40,359 nucleotides of DNA from Deinococcales bacterium (lineage in GTDB: Bacteria; Deinococcota; Deinococci; Deinococcales; JAAFIG01), in contig JAAFJQ010000007.1 in assembly GCA_013298185.1 (NCBI GenBank), positions 1 to 40,359 of the forward strand. The letters run 5' to 3'. Made by a program: the position numbers and the translations under genes. The notes under the pieces are model-generated. The model was not told the DNA's origin. It saw only the letters and a program-made list of their open reading frames with translations, and ran no database searches. Each line of letters begins with the position of its first letter. Within the stretch, counting starts at the first letter, position 1. Below, one piece after another: positions 27,679-37,079 of this stretch.

Positions 27679-28095
27679 TTAGGTGCGTCCGATTTTTTCA
27701 CTCGGTTTCTCGAGGACAGTACCAGCGGCGTTCATTTCGCTGCGTCCACTGAAAACCGCGCCAGCTTCGATGTCCAGCGCTGTGGCTTTGACATCACCGA
27801 CCAGTTTGCCGCTTTTGGTGATGGTGATTTTGCCTTTGGCAATCACATTGGCTTTGACGCTGCCATGCAGAATCAGATTATCGCATTCGATGTTTTCGCC
27901 TTCGATGGCTGCCCCAGCCGAGATTTCAAGGTTGCCTTTGATGTTGACATTGCCATTGATGTTGCCATCGCAACGCATTGCGCCACTCGAGCTGACATCC
28001 CCTTTGATGCTGGTGCCTTTTTCGATGTAGGTGTAACCTGCACCTTGAGCGTTCGGGGCTTGGTTTTTTTGTTGTTGGTTGCCGCGTCCAATCAT
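27679..28095 (-). CDS. bactofilin
   Basis: TYIEKGTSIKGDVSSSGAMRCDGNINGNVNIKGNLEISAGAAIEGENIECDNLILHGSVKANVIAKGKITI. Confidence 0.9.
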   Translation of the reverse strand: MIGRGNQQQKNQAPNAQGAGYTYIEKGTSIKGDVSSSGAMRCDGNINGNVNIKGNLEISAGAAIEGENIECDNLILHGSVKANVIAKGKITITKSGKLVGDVKATALDIEAGAVFSGRSEMNAAGTVLEKPSEKIGRT

Positions 28096-28132
28096 GATTG
28101 TCTCCAAGAAACGCATCAGGGAAAAATTCCCA

Positions 28133-29110
28133 TCAGCGTGGTAACTCAAGGCTATCAAATTTAGGACGCTCGAGGAACAAGTAGCGCCCGGGGTTGATTG
28201 GGGTGTTCCCAATCCGAACTTCGTAATGCAAATGCGGTCCTGTGCTGTTACCTGTGCTGCCCACAAAACCAATCAAGTCATTGCTCGAGACTCGCCTGCC
28301 CACATTGACATTGAGTTTAGAAAGATGCCCGTACAAGGTTTTATAACCGTACCCGTGGTTAATTACAATATGCAGCCCATAACCAATGTTCGTCCAACCA
28401 GCCACTTCAACCACACCAGGTGCAGTCACCCGCACTGGCGCTCCCATGTTGGTGGCAATGTCCCAGCCTGTGTGTTTCTCTAAACGCCCTGTGCGTGGTC
28501 CGATCCTCGAGCCGAACTTTGAAGTGATTCGCCCAGCCGTGGGAAAACCTGCTGGAATCGCAGCTTCACGGCGCATGGTGCTGTCTAACGGCGCTAAAGT
28601 TCTACTAAAACGGCTGTCGGATTGCTCGAGCAGGTTATCCAGTGCGCTCAGCATTTCAAATGGGTCTTTGATGCTTTGGTTGTTCGCCCCACCACCAGGT
28701 TTAACACTGGCACGTTCGACCTTGGAAACCCCAGCTCGAGATTCAACTGCGCCAAGGCGGTTCTCCAAATCCATTAAGCGCTGCCCAAAGGCTTGGGTTT
28801 TATTGGTTAAAGACAACACCTTGCCTTGCTCCAAACCAAGACGACGCTCGAGGTCGGCTTTATCGAGTTGCAACTTGGTTTTCTCGGCAAATAAACTGAC
28901 ATTGGTTTGCAAACTAGCCGCCAACAGCAACGGAGCGCCAACCGCGCCAATGCCAATGCACAAGCCCAGCACCGCCACCACAATCAGCCAAGTCCAACGA
29001 AACCGCAACCGGTGTGACTCGCCGCTATCGGGAATCACCAGAACGGTCATCCCACTTTTGGTGGGTTTACGTTTAATCAGACTGACTTCGGGTTTATTCC
29101 AGAACTTCAT
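28133..29110 (-). CDS. M23-family metallopeptidase (membrane-anchored, coiled coil)
   Basis: RITSKFGSRIGPRTGRLEKHTGWDIATNMGAPVRVTAPGVV...INHGYGYKTLYGHLSKL...GSTGNSTGPHLHYEVR. Confidence 0.93.
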   Translation of the reverse strand: MKFWNKPEVSLIKRKPTKSGMTVLVIPDSGESHRLRFRWTWLIVVAVLGLCIGIGAVGAPLLLAASLQTNVSLFAEKTKLQLDKADLERRLGLEQGKVLSLTNKTQAFGQRLMDLENRLGAVESRAGVSKVERASVKPGGGANNQSIKDPFEMLSALDNLLEQSDSRFSRTLAPLDSTMRREAAIPAGFPTAGRITSKFGSRIGPRTGRLEKHTGWDIATNMGAPVRVTAPGVVEVAGWTNIGYGLHIVINHGYGYKTLYGHLSKLNVNVGRRVSSNDLIGFVGSTGNSTGPHLHYEVRIGNTPINPGRYLFLERPKFDSLELPR

Positions 29111-29230
29111 GACTCGAGGATTGTAGCCTAAAAACGGGGGTGGCATTGGTCTTTGGACACAAGAAGGGCAGAGGAAAGGTGAAAGGTGAAAGAGGAAAGC
29201 TGTAAGGCACAGGGTTTTTGTTCTCGAGGT

Positions 29231-29482
29231 TCAAATTGAAATGAACTCCAGCCATTTGGCGGGAATCTGATGGCTCGAGACAAGCAAATGATCTTGGTGT
29301 TGCTTTGCTTCGCCAGTTTGCAGGAGTTTATTCAGTTCGCGCTCAACGGTTTGTTGGACACGGCGCAGCATCATCTCCTCAGGGTTTTCAATGCCACGAG
29401 CGGCTAAGAAATCGCGGTGAAAATCAGGTAACTGCTCGAGTGGAATGTTTGCCTCGAGACTGCGCCAATTGATCCAAGTCAT
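29231..29482 (-). CDS. hypothetical protein
   Basis: 83 aa ORF with plausible composition. Confidence 0.45.
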   Translation of the reverse strand: MTWINWRSLEANIPLEQLPDFHRDFLAARGIENPEEMMLRRVQQTVERELNKLLQTGEAKQHQDHLLVSSHQIPAKWLEFISI

Positions 29483-29526
29483 GCACCAATTCTACGACTT
29501 AAGGCAAAAACAGGTATACTGCACAG

Positions 29527-30378
29527 GTGTCAGATAGCAAAGATCGTCCAGTGTACGTGATCAGCGTCGCCGCCGAGCTTGTGGAAATGCACCCACAAAC
29601 ACTGCGTTTGTATGAACGCAAAGGCTTGATTCGCCCAGGACGCTCGAGCGGTAAAACACGACTGTACTCCGAGCGCGACATTGAATACTTGCGTGAAATT
29701 CGGCGATTAACCCAAGAATTAGGCGTGAATTTAGCTGGGGTCGAAGAAATCATGAAATTGCGCTTTGAACTCGACGAAGTGCAAATTAAACTCGAGGGTG
29801 AAATTTTTAGGCTCGAGGGAGCAATTCGAGCTGAGTTCGCTGCTCAGAACGCCAGCCTTGAATCCAACGACCCCAAAGACAAAGGTGTTTTTGTGATCAG
29901 CGTAGCTGCCGAATTGGTGGACATGCACCCGCAGACGCTCAGGCTCTATGAGCGTAAAAACCTGATTCGTCCAAAACGCTCGAGTGGCAAAACCCGTCTG
30001 TACTCCGAACGTGACATTCTGCACCTCAAAGACATCAAACGCTTAACCCAAGAACTTGGTGTGAATTTAGCTGGGGTCGAAGAAGTCATGAAGTTACGCT
30101 TTGAACTCGATGACGCCCAAGACCGTCTCGAGCATGAAGCCACCCGATTGCAAAACGAGATTGCTGACCGCATTGAACTGATGAAAGGGCATTCGCTGCC
30201 AAGTTCTAAACCAAAAGCCAAAAGTAAAGCTCAGCCTAAAAGCAAAATTGAGCCTAAAGTAGAAGCTCAGCCTAAAGCCAGCACTGCTAAACCAAAAGCT
30301 CAGCCAAAAAGCAAAGTACAACCAAAAATCAGTGCCGCCAAACCAAAAGCTCGAGTCAAATCAGGGCGTGTGCCTTAA
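29527..30378 (+). CDS. tandem-duplicated HspR/MerR-family regulator with Lys/Pro-rich tail
   Basis: Two copies of (V/F)VISVAAELV(E/D)[12 protein letters not shown](G/N)LIRP(G/K)[17 protein letters not shown] start. Confidence 0.85.
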   Translation: MSDSKDRPVYVISVAAELVEMHPQTLRLYERKGLIRPGRSSGKTRLYSERDIEYLREIRRLTQELGVNLAGVEEIMKLRFELDEVQIKLEGEIFRLEGAIRAEFAAQNASLESNDPKDKGVFVISVAAELVDMHPQTLRLYERKNLIRPKRSSGKTRLYSERDILHLKDIKRLTQELGVNLAGVEEVMKLRFELDDAQDRLEHEATRLQNEIADRIELMKGHSLPSSKPKAKSKAQPKSKIEPKVEAQPKASTAKPKAQPKSKVQPKISAAKPKARVKSGRVP

Positions 30379-30385
30379 AACATTG

Positions 30386-30621
30386 GTGTGCTTGTCGTTC
30401 AGCCTAGCGGTGACATCACGGGTGAAATCAAACCACAATACCGTTCTCTAGGGTTTTATCGAAATCTTGCGCCTTGAAGGCTATGCTTTGATAAAAAGAA
30501 CTTTATGGCTTGAGCTTTGAATCCTAAACCTTGAGCTTTCAGCTTTGGTTTGTAGATTCAAAGTCCGACATATCCCTGTCGGTTGGGGATTTCTTTGGAT
30601 GCCTTCAAACGACAAGCACAC
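30386..30621. mobile_element. candidate MITE-like noncoding element with 14-bp terminal inverted repeats
   Basis: GTGTGCTTGTCGTT ... AACGACAAGCACAC flanked by TTG on both sides. Confidence 0.4.
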
Positions 30622-30625
30622 TTGC

Positions 30626-31255
30626 TTAGTATTCTATGCTAAGCGTGGTCAGTGCGTTGGAGGTACTCAGCACATGATCCACCTCGGCGAGGAACTGCTC
30701 CACCTCGAGGGCTAACGTATCAATCTGCTGCTGAGCGCCGAGTGGGTCTACCAGCGCTGCGCCGTTGCGTTCCATAAATGCCTTGTACAAATTCTCGTAC
30801 TCCGAGCCTCGAGCATTGTCCTTGCCAAGCAGCGCTTGGGCTTGCTGATCCAAGCGATCCTGAGCGCTGGCATTCGCCGAAGCCACTTGCTTCAAGCCAA
30901 AAACCAAGTCCTTACGCAACTTCTCGAGCAGGACTTTTTGAGTGACACAAGTGTTCTTGTTCTCAATCGCTTCGGCTACGGTGAATTTCTTGCCCGCAAT
31001 TTCGACGAAGGCTTGGGCGTTGCTGCTGACAATGGCGCGTTTGATGGCTTCACGCCGACGCATCAAATCCTTGACTGCTTGAAAATTACCCTTGGCTCGA
31101 GCATTGAATTCCTCGGTGCTTTTATGCTCAGCAACAGCTTGCCCGCCAATTGAAACGGAAACAAACGTGGTCTCGAGAATCAGTTTCTCAATGCGGCTTT
31201 GCAGCAACTTGAGTTCGGTCAGCCCCTTGGTGACAGTCATGGTTTCAGTGTTCAT
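30626..31255 (-). CDS. hypothetical protein
   Basis: 209 aa ORF; -10 TATACT 7 nt before ATG. Confidence 0.6.
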   Translation of the reverse strand: MNTETMTVTKGLTELKLLQSRIEKLILETTFVSVSIGGQAVAEHKSTEEFNARAKGNFQAVKDLMRRREAIKRAIVSSNAQAFVEIAGKKFTVAEAIENKNTCVTQKVLLEKLRKDLVFGLKQVASANASAQDRLDQQAQALLGKDNARGSEYENLYKAFMERNGAALVDPLGAQQQIDTLALEVEQFLAEVDHVLSTSNALTTLSIEY

Positions 31256-31434
31256 AGACTCGAGTATAGCCTTGGAATAAGAAAAAAGAATAACCGTCTT
31301 GGCTTAAGTGCTTTGGCTTGCTGGTCAAAGGCTTTGAAGGATACAGACATTTTAGCGTTGTCAGTGCCATAATGTTGCCCGAGAAGTATTCGCCATTGGC
31401 ACAGGCTTGAGCAAGTTTATCAAGGGGTGAAATA

Positions 31435-31647
31435 ATGCAAACTGTAACTTTAGATAACGCGCTTGATATGGTCGAAGCCCTGCCACTCGAGCAACAAGAG
31501 ACTTTGTTTGATATTTGGCAAAAGCGCAAGATACAAGCACGACGCGAAGAAATAACTCGAAACATAGAAGAAGCCCGTGCCATGTCGGCTCGAGGAGAAC
31601 TCAAAAGCATGACCCTCGAGGAAGCCCTCAAGGACTTGAACGAATGA
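31435..31647 (+). CDS. antitoxin of a RelE/ParE-type toxin-antitoxin pair
   Basis: 70 aa; stop overlaps the toxin start (ATGA). Confidence 0.7.
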   Translation: MQTVTLDNALDMVEALPLEQQETLFDIWQKRKIQARREEITRNIEEARAMSARGELKSMTLEEALKDLNE

Positions 31648-31922
31648 GAAAGCTGCAAATTGCCTCGAGCTTTAAGCGGGCGTTTAAGCGCTATGTTGGT
31701 CAACACCCTGAACACAAACAAATCATTGAAGCAACTATTTCATTACTTTTGCAAGACCCGTATTTCCCGAGCCTTTCGACCCATAAGCTACATGGAAAAA
31801 TGGCTGGTTCACTGGCTTGCAGCGCAGGCTATGATTTAAGAATTATTTTTGAATTTGTGAAAAACAAACCTGAAGACGATATTTTGCTGATTGACCTAGG
31901 CACACACGACGAAGTTTATTGA
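31644..31922 (+). CDS. RelE/ParE superfamily toxin
   Basis: MRKLQIASSFKRAFKRYVGQHPEHKQIIEATISLLLQDPYFPSLSTHKLHGKMAGSLACSAGYDLRIIFEF. Confidence 0.8.
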   Translation: MRKLQIASSFKRAFKRYVGQHPEHKQIIEATISLLLQDPYFPSLSTHKLHGKMAGSLACSAGYDLRIIFEFVKNKPEDDILLIDLGTHDEVY

Positions 31923-31949
31923 TGAGGTAAATAAGGAGTACAATGGTTT

Positions 31950-32165
31950 ATGGTTGCCCCTAGCAAATTAAATGAAGCACTGCAAATGGTTGAAGCCTTA
32001 CCAGCCGAGGATTTTGGTGTGCTGATGGAAATTCTCAAAACCCGAGAAATTGAACAATGGCGCGAAGAAGTACGATTGGCTGGAATCAAAGCGCAAGCAG
32101 CTTACGCTCGAGGTGAATTAAAGCCTAGAACCATTGCACAAATTATGAAAGAAGCAAAAGAATAA
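31950..32165 (+). CDS. second antitoxin-like protein, paralogous to 31435-31647
   Basis: LNEALQMVEALPAEDFGVLMEI...AYARGELKPRTIAQIMKEAKE vs LDNALDMVEALPLEQQETLFDI...AMSARGELKSMTLEEALKDLNE. Confidence 0.7.
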   Translation: MVAPSKLNEALQMVEALPAEDFGVLMEILKTREIEQWREEVRLAGIKAQAAYARGELKPRTIAQIMKEAKE

Positions 32166-32171
32166 GAGAGA

Positions 32172-32582
32172 ATGAACATGAGTATATCCTTTGTCGGTAA
32201 AAATTCACTCATTGGTTCTTTTGGTGCAGTATTAACTATTTTGTTTGGGTATTTATTTAATAGCTGGATTAATATTCCTGTGCTTCCTATAAAAATCGGA
32301 AATCTTGGTTTTTTAATTCTCTCTATTTTTGTTTGGCTTTTTTTCCGTTTAGCAAGATTAGTTAAAGAAAGTACATTTTATGCTTTTATGAACGGAAGTT
32401 TTATGGCAATATGTATGTTCTTCGTGAATGACACTGCCAAGTATCTTGAATCCATACTTTCTGAATATGGATTTTCGGCTCTTGGATTTGTTGTGATCTT
32501 TATGGTTTGTGCCGTTTTACTTTCAATGAGTCTAAATTTTGTCGGCAAAAAAATCTGGAAACGTACACTTATCCACGATTAG
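32172..32582 (+). CDS. small integral membrane protein (about 4 TM)
   Basis: Hydrophobic, AT-rich, starts 6 nt after the orphan antitoxin. Confidence 0.6.
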   Translation: MNMSISFVGKNSLIGSFGAVLTILFGYLFNSWINIPVLPIKIGNLGFLILSIFVWLFFRLARLVKESTFYAFMNGSFMAICMFFVNDTAKYLESILSEYGFSALGFVVIFMVCAVLLSMSLNFVGKKIWKRTLIHD

Positions 32583-32607
32583 TCGCATTTCATACAAGGA
32601 GCAAATC

Positions 32608-33846
32608 ATGTTAAGCACAACCAGCCGCTCAACCCGTTATTCCAAATACGAATCCACGCTCGATGACATTGACACGGGTAGCCTCATGGACATGATTCGT
32701 GACAGCATCATTGGCAGTGCCTTCAATAATCCGTATGATCCAGACCCCAATTCTGGCTCGAGCATGGATGAATTGCGCGAAGCGATTCTCCAAGCCCTAA
32801 TGGAACGCGACCTGATCCCCGAGGACATGCTGCGCGAAGCCCAAAGCAGCAAGGATTTTTCGCAAACCCGCCTGAACCAAGAAATCAATAAAATGATTCA
32901 ACGCCTCCAAGACGAAGGCATGATTCGGGTGGACGATCCTAGCCGTGAAAGCGCTGTGCCAAAAGGCGATGGCGGCGTGGGAAATAGCGGCGATGCGCGG
33001 TTTGAACTGACTCAAAAAAGCATTGATTTCATGGGTTATAAAACCCTGCGCGATATTCTTGGTGGGCTTGGAAAATCCAGTGCTGGACGGCACGACACCC
33101 GCGAATACTCAAGTGGCGTGGAAATGACTGGCGACCTGAAGGATTACGAATTTGGTGATACCTTGAATTTGGATGTCACCAGCACCATGAAAAATCTGGT
33201 TTCTAAGGGTCTCGAGAACATCACCGAATCTGACTTGGTGATTCGCCAATCCGAGTATCAATCGAGTGCCGCGACTGTGGTGATGCTTGACTGTTCGCAC
33301 AGCATGATTTTGTATGGCGAAGACAGGTTCACCCCTGCCAAGCAAGTGGCGCTGGCTTTAGCCCATATGATTCGGCATCAGTATGCTGGCGATACGATTA
33401 AATTTGTTTTATTCCACGACAGCGCCGAACAAGTGCCGCTCGAGAAATTGGCTCAGGTGCAGGTTGGTCCGTACCACACCAACACCGCAGGCGGTCTGCG
33501 TCTGGCGCAGCAACTCTTGAAGCGCGAGAACAAAGACATGAAACAAATCGTGATGATTACCGATGGTAAACCCTCAGCGCTGACCCTGCCCGATGGACGG
33601 ATTTATAAGAATGCTTGGGGTTTAGACCCATTTGTGCTGTCTGAAACCCTGCGCGAAGTGGCGCAGTGCCGCAGGCAAGGGATTCAGATCAACACCTTTA
33701 TGCTTGCGAGGGATCCGGATCTGATTGCGTTTGTTAAAAAAGTTTCTGAAATGACCAATGGCAAAGCCTATTTCACCACACCGCACAACATTGGGCAGTA
33801 TGTGCTGATGGACTTTGTGAATAAGCGCGTCAAGACAGTCAACTGA
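32608..33846 (+). CDS. VWA-domain protein
   Basis: MIDAS-like [41 protein letters not shown] before ATG 32608. Confidence 0.85.
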   Translation: MLSTTSRSTRYSKYESTLDDIDTGSLMDMIRDSIIGSAFNNPYDPDPNSGSSMDELREAILQALMERDLIPEDMLREAQSSKDFSQTRLNQEINKMIQRLQDEGMIRVDDPSRESAVPKGDGGVGNSGDARFELTQKSIDFMGYKTLRDILGGLGKSSAGRHDTREYSSGVEMTGDLKDYEFGDTLNLDVTSTMKNLVSKGLENITESDLVIRQSEYQSSAATVVMLDCSHSMILYGEDRFTPAKQVALALAHMIRHQYAGDTIKFVLFHDSAEQVPLEKLAQVQVGPYHTNTAGGLRLAQQLLKRENKDMKQIVMITDGKPSALTLPDGRIYKNAWGLDPFVLSETLREVAQCRRQGIQINTFMLARDPDLIAFVKKVSEMTNGKAYFTTPHNIGQYVLMDFVNKRVKTVN

Positions 33847-34085
33847 GTGACCAAGTTTAAGCTGGACTTGCTGATTGCGACAAAACAAACTCGAGAACAC
33901 CAAAGAGTTCAGGTGAATCATCCACCGTGTAGCTCTGCGTTATCTAAACTAAATTGCAATTCAGCCCGAAACATCGCCGATGGCTCGAGTGGTGCGGTGT
34001 GCAGATTTGTTTCAAAGTAACGAATCTGAAACTGTTGCTGCACTGCGCCAATGTTACGAAAATCGCTAAATGCCATGAGTACAGT

Positions 34086-35087
34086 TTAAGCATTTTGCAT
34101 GAGTTGAGGCTGCACACTTGGTATTCCTGCCACAAACAGCGCCACGCGCAATTCATAAATCATTCGCTCGAGAACTTCAATCACCGCTTCAGGGCTTTTG
34201 GTGGCTGGCTCGAGCAGCGGCATGGCGGTGGCACAAACCGTTGCGCCTTTGGTTAAGGCTTTGGCAATATCCAAGCCACTGCGGATGCCGCCAGATGCCA
34301 TCAAGGGCATGGTAGGCAGGGACGCATGACACTGCTCGAGGGCGGTCAGGGTGGGAATACCAATTTCGCATAGGTCTGGGTACAACAGCTTTCCATGATG
34401 AGCGAAATCCTCGACTTTTGCCCAACTTGTGCCGCCGGCTCCTGCCACATCGAGGGCTGCAAAACCGACATTCTGAACAGCCTTGGCAACACTGCCCGAT
34501 AAGCCATGCCCAACTTCTTTGAGCATCACGGGGTACTGGACTTTTGGAACAATCTGCTTGAGGATCGGAATCAAACCCATAAAATCAGTATCACCACCAA
34601 TTTGCAGGGCTTCTTGTAATGGATTGGTATGAAAAGCAATGGCATCTGCGCCAATCAGTTCAATGGCTTTTTTGGCTTGGTTGTGATCGTAGCCTTTTTT
34701 GAATTGTGCCACGCCAAGGTTGCCAATGAGAAGCACATCGGGGGCATATTGCCGCACTGAAAAACTTGCTCGAGCGCTTTCATGTTCGAGCATCACGCGC
34801 TGGCTACCAAGCATCAAACCCAAGCCCAGTGCCTGAGCAGCTATTGCCAAATTCTTGTTGATTGTACCAGCCAAATCTGCGCCGCCTGTCATTGCGCCAA
34901 TCAAAAGCGGCGCTTTTAAGGTTTTGCCCAAAAATCTTGTCTCGAGTTGAACATCCTCGAGCCTTAATTCTGGCAAGGCACGGTATGCCCAAGGCAGGCT
35001 TTCAAAGCCCGTGGTTTTGGTGGAGAACTGCACAGGGTACTCGAGACAAACGTTGATGTGTTTTAATTTTCTTGCAGAAAGGCTCAC
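34086..35087 (-). CDS. fni: type 2 isopentenyl-diphosphate delta-isomerase
   Basis: APLLIGAMTGGADLAGTINKNLAIAAQALGLGLMLGSQRVML; VMLKEVGHGLS; DVAGAGGTSWAKVE; MASGGIRSGLDIAKAL. Confidence 0.93.
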   Translation of the reverse strand: MSLSARKLKHINVCLEYPVQFSTKTTGFESLPWAYRALPELRLEDVQLETRFLGKTLKAPLLIGAMTGGADLAGTINKNLAIAAQALGLGLMLGSQRVMLEHESARASFSVRQYAPDVLLIGNLGVAQFKKGYDHNQAKKAIELIGADAIAFHTNPLQEALQIGGDTDFMGLIPILKQIVPKVQYPVMLKEVGHGLSGSVAKAVQNVGFAALDVAGAGGTSWAKVEDFAHHGKLLYPDLCEIGIPTLTALEQCHASLPTMPLMASGGIRSGLDIAKALTKGATVCATAMPLLEPATKSPEAVIEVLERMIYELRVALFVAGIPSVQPQLMQNA

Positions 35088-35096
35088 AGGCTTAGT

Positions 35097-36350
35097 CTAA
35101 TGGTTTTCTTTCGGGTCATGCTGTGCGATCAATTGGGCGATCACATTTCTGTCAAGTTCACCCGAGCGGTTAATCTCGAGAACCGCATCTGAAACTTTAG
35201 TGTCAGATAAGGCTTCGATGAAAAGCGGCACGAGGGCAGGGTCAAAGTGTGTACCCGCGTCTTTTTTGAGGACTTCAAAAGTCTGCTCCCATGTTTTTGC
35301 AGTGTTATAGGGACGGGCTGTGGACATGGCATCAAAGGCATCGGAAATACCAACCATTCGTGCCAAAATCGGAATTTCTTCGCCGGCTAAGCCATCAGGA
35401 TAGCCTTTGCCATCCCAGCGTTCATGGTGCGAACGAATGGCGGATAAAATCCCTTCAAAACCCTTGGTGTTCTCGCGCAGCAATCGCTCACCAATCACAG
35501 CATGTTGCTTAATGACCCCAAACTCTTCTTCGGTCAGCTTACCTGTTTTATGCAAATACACATCGCGGATACCAATTTTACCGATGTCATGGACAAAACC
35601 AGCGAACAGCGCCCGCTCGAGGTCAGCTGCTGCCCAACCAAGTTTCTCAGCCAGTTTTTTGGTGTATAAACCCACCCGATCTGAGTGACCAGCGGTGTAT
35701 TCATCGCGGGATTCAAGTGTGGAAAGCATGATTTTAACAAGAGAAACATAATTTTCGTGTTCTTGCACAATGCTTCGGGCGAGTGTGACCGCCACGCCAG
35801 CTTGCGCTGCGAAACCACTTAAGATGCTGGCGTCTGACTCGGTGAACGCCCGTTGGGTGAATTGTGTATCCACGTACAAAACCCCAATGACTGTGTCTCT
35901 GGCACGAAGCGGTACAGCCAGCACACTGCGAATATCCAAAGCCAAAATGCTTTCAGAAGCCCCATACCCAGTGTCTTCTTGAACATTGGTGGTGATGATG
36001 CTTTCTTTGGTGGTCACAACCCGTTCTAAAAGGGTTCTCGAGACTTGCACTTCTTCGTGCGAATCCTTGGAACAACTGTCCACCACCCGCACCGAGCCGC
36101 CCTCAACCAAAGCCAGCGCTCCACGGTCGGCTTGCATCAGGCGCACTGCTTCCTCGAGCATGTCTTGGAACAGCGTAATCACATCAAAGCTGTCACGCAC
36201 GCTGCTGAGTTTCATGCCAAGGCTCTGAAAAGCGGTCAGCGCACTGCGTTCTGCCTCGAGTTCTCGGGTGATGGTTTTCACCCGACCACCAACTTGCGGC
36301 GGCAGCAGCGAAGCGATTTGCGTTAATTGCTCGAGAGGGCTGGCAGGCAC
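35097..36350 (-). CDS. GAF + HD-GYP domain protein (putative c-di-GMP phosphodiesterase)
   Basis: GAF region; HSDRVGLYTKKLAEKLG...FVHDIGKIGIRD...RSHHERWDGKGYPDGLAGEEIPILARMVGISDAFDAM. Confidence 0.92.
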   Translation of the reverse strand: MPASPLEQLTQIASLLPPQVGGRVKTITRELEAERSALTAFQSLGMKLSSVRDSFDVITLFQDMLEEAVRLMQADRGALALVEGGSVRVVDSCSKDSHEEVQVSRTLLERVVTTKESIITTNVQEDTGYGASESILALDIRSVLAVPLRARDTVIGVLYVDTQFTQRAFTESDASILSGFAAQAGVAVTLARSIVQEHENYVSLVKIMLSTLESRDEYTAGHSDRVGLYTKKLAEKLGWAAADLERALFAGFVHDIGKIGIRDVYLHKTGKLTEEEFGVIKQHAVIGERLLRENTKGFEGILSAIRSHHERWDGKGYPDGLAGEEIPILARMVGISDAFDAMSTARPYNTAKTWEQTFEVLKKDAGTHFDPALVPLFIEALSDTKVSDAVLEINRSGELDRNVIAQLIAQHDPKENH

Positions 36351-36409
36351 AAACCCAGTTTACCTGAGATTTGACTTGACATGCTCAGATTGGCTCACAA
36401 TCCCATGGC

Positions 36410-36937
36410 TCAGCTCGAGAATAAGTTTTGTTGTACCTCGGTTTGACCAAGTAAAAGCGGGGTTTTCTGTCTCGGTTTGGCTTGGCGTTTAGGTACAGGT
36501 AACACAATCGGTGGAGGCATGATTTTTGGCTCAGGTGGCGCAGCAACCTCGAGAACCAGTTTTTTAGTTGCTCGTTTTGCTTTGATTTCCGGCTCGAGCA
36601 TAACTTCTGGTGCTTTGATTTTAGCAACTCGAGCAGCTTTGATTTTGACTTCTGGCTCGAGAACCACAACTTCTGGGACTGAAATAACCTCAGGTTCTAT
36701 TTCCAAAGCCGCCTCGAGCAATGCCTTGGCTTTGGCACGTCGTGCTTCGGGTGGCAGATGCCCAGCTCGCCAACCACGGTTGCAGGTATGACACCAATAG
36801 GCTTGGTCGCCATCGCGGGTGTCTTTGAGCATCAGTGCGCCCTCGCAAACAGGGCAAGAAAGGATTTGACCGTAACTGCTGATTCGCTCGAGCGAGTGCT
36901 GTTTGAAACTGATTGGTTTACTGGTAAGGCGACCCAT
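36410..36937 (-). CDS. zinc-ribbon protein with repetitive Pro/Glu/Lys tail
   Basis: CPVCEGALMLKDTRDGDQAYWCHTCNRGW. Confidence 0.65.
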   Translation of the reverse strand: MGRLTSKPISFKQHSLERISSYGQILSCPVCEGALMLKDTRDGDQAYWCHTCNRGWRAGHLPPEARRAKAKALLEAALEIEPEVISVPEVVVLEPEVKIKAARVAKIKAPEVMLEPEIKAKRATKKLVLEVAAPPEPKIMPPPIVLPVPKRQAKPRQKTPLLLGQTEVQQNLFSS

Positions 36938-37079
36938 AGTGGTATGATTATAACATATTTTGGTATATGGATTTCAACATGCGCGTAGTAGCATTTAGCT
37001 ACTGCCTTCTAGTTATTAGCTTTTTGTCTGTGCTGGATGGATTTCTCGAGTCATGGTTTGTTTCCTCGAGAAGCCAAAA

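Noticed and set aside
31245-31721. 158-aa minus-strand ORF over the toxin-antitoxin genes
   Set aside because: Overlaps three better-supported genes; no RBS or recognisable family.
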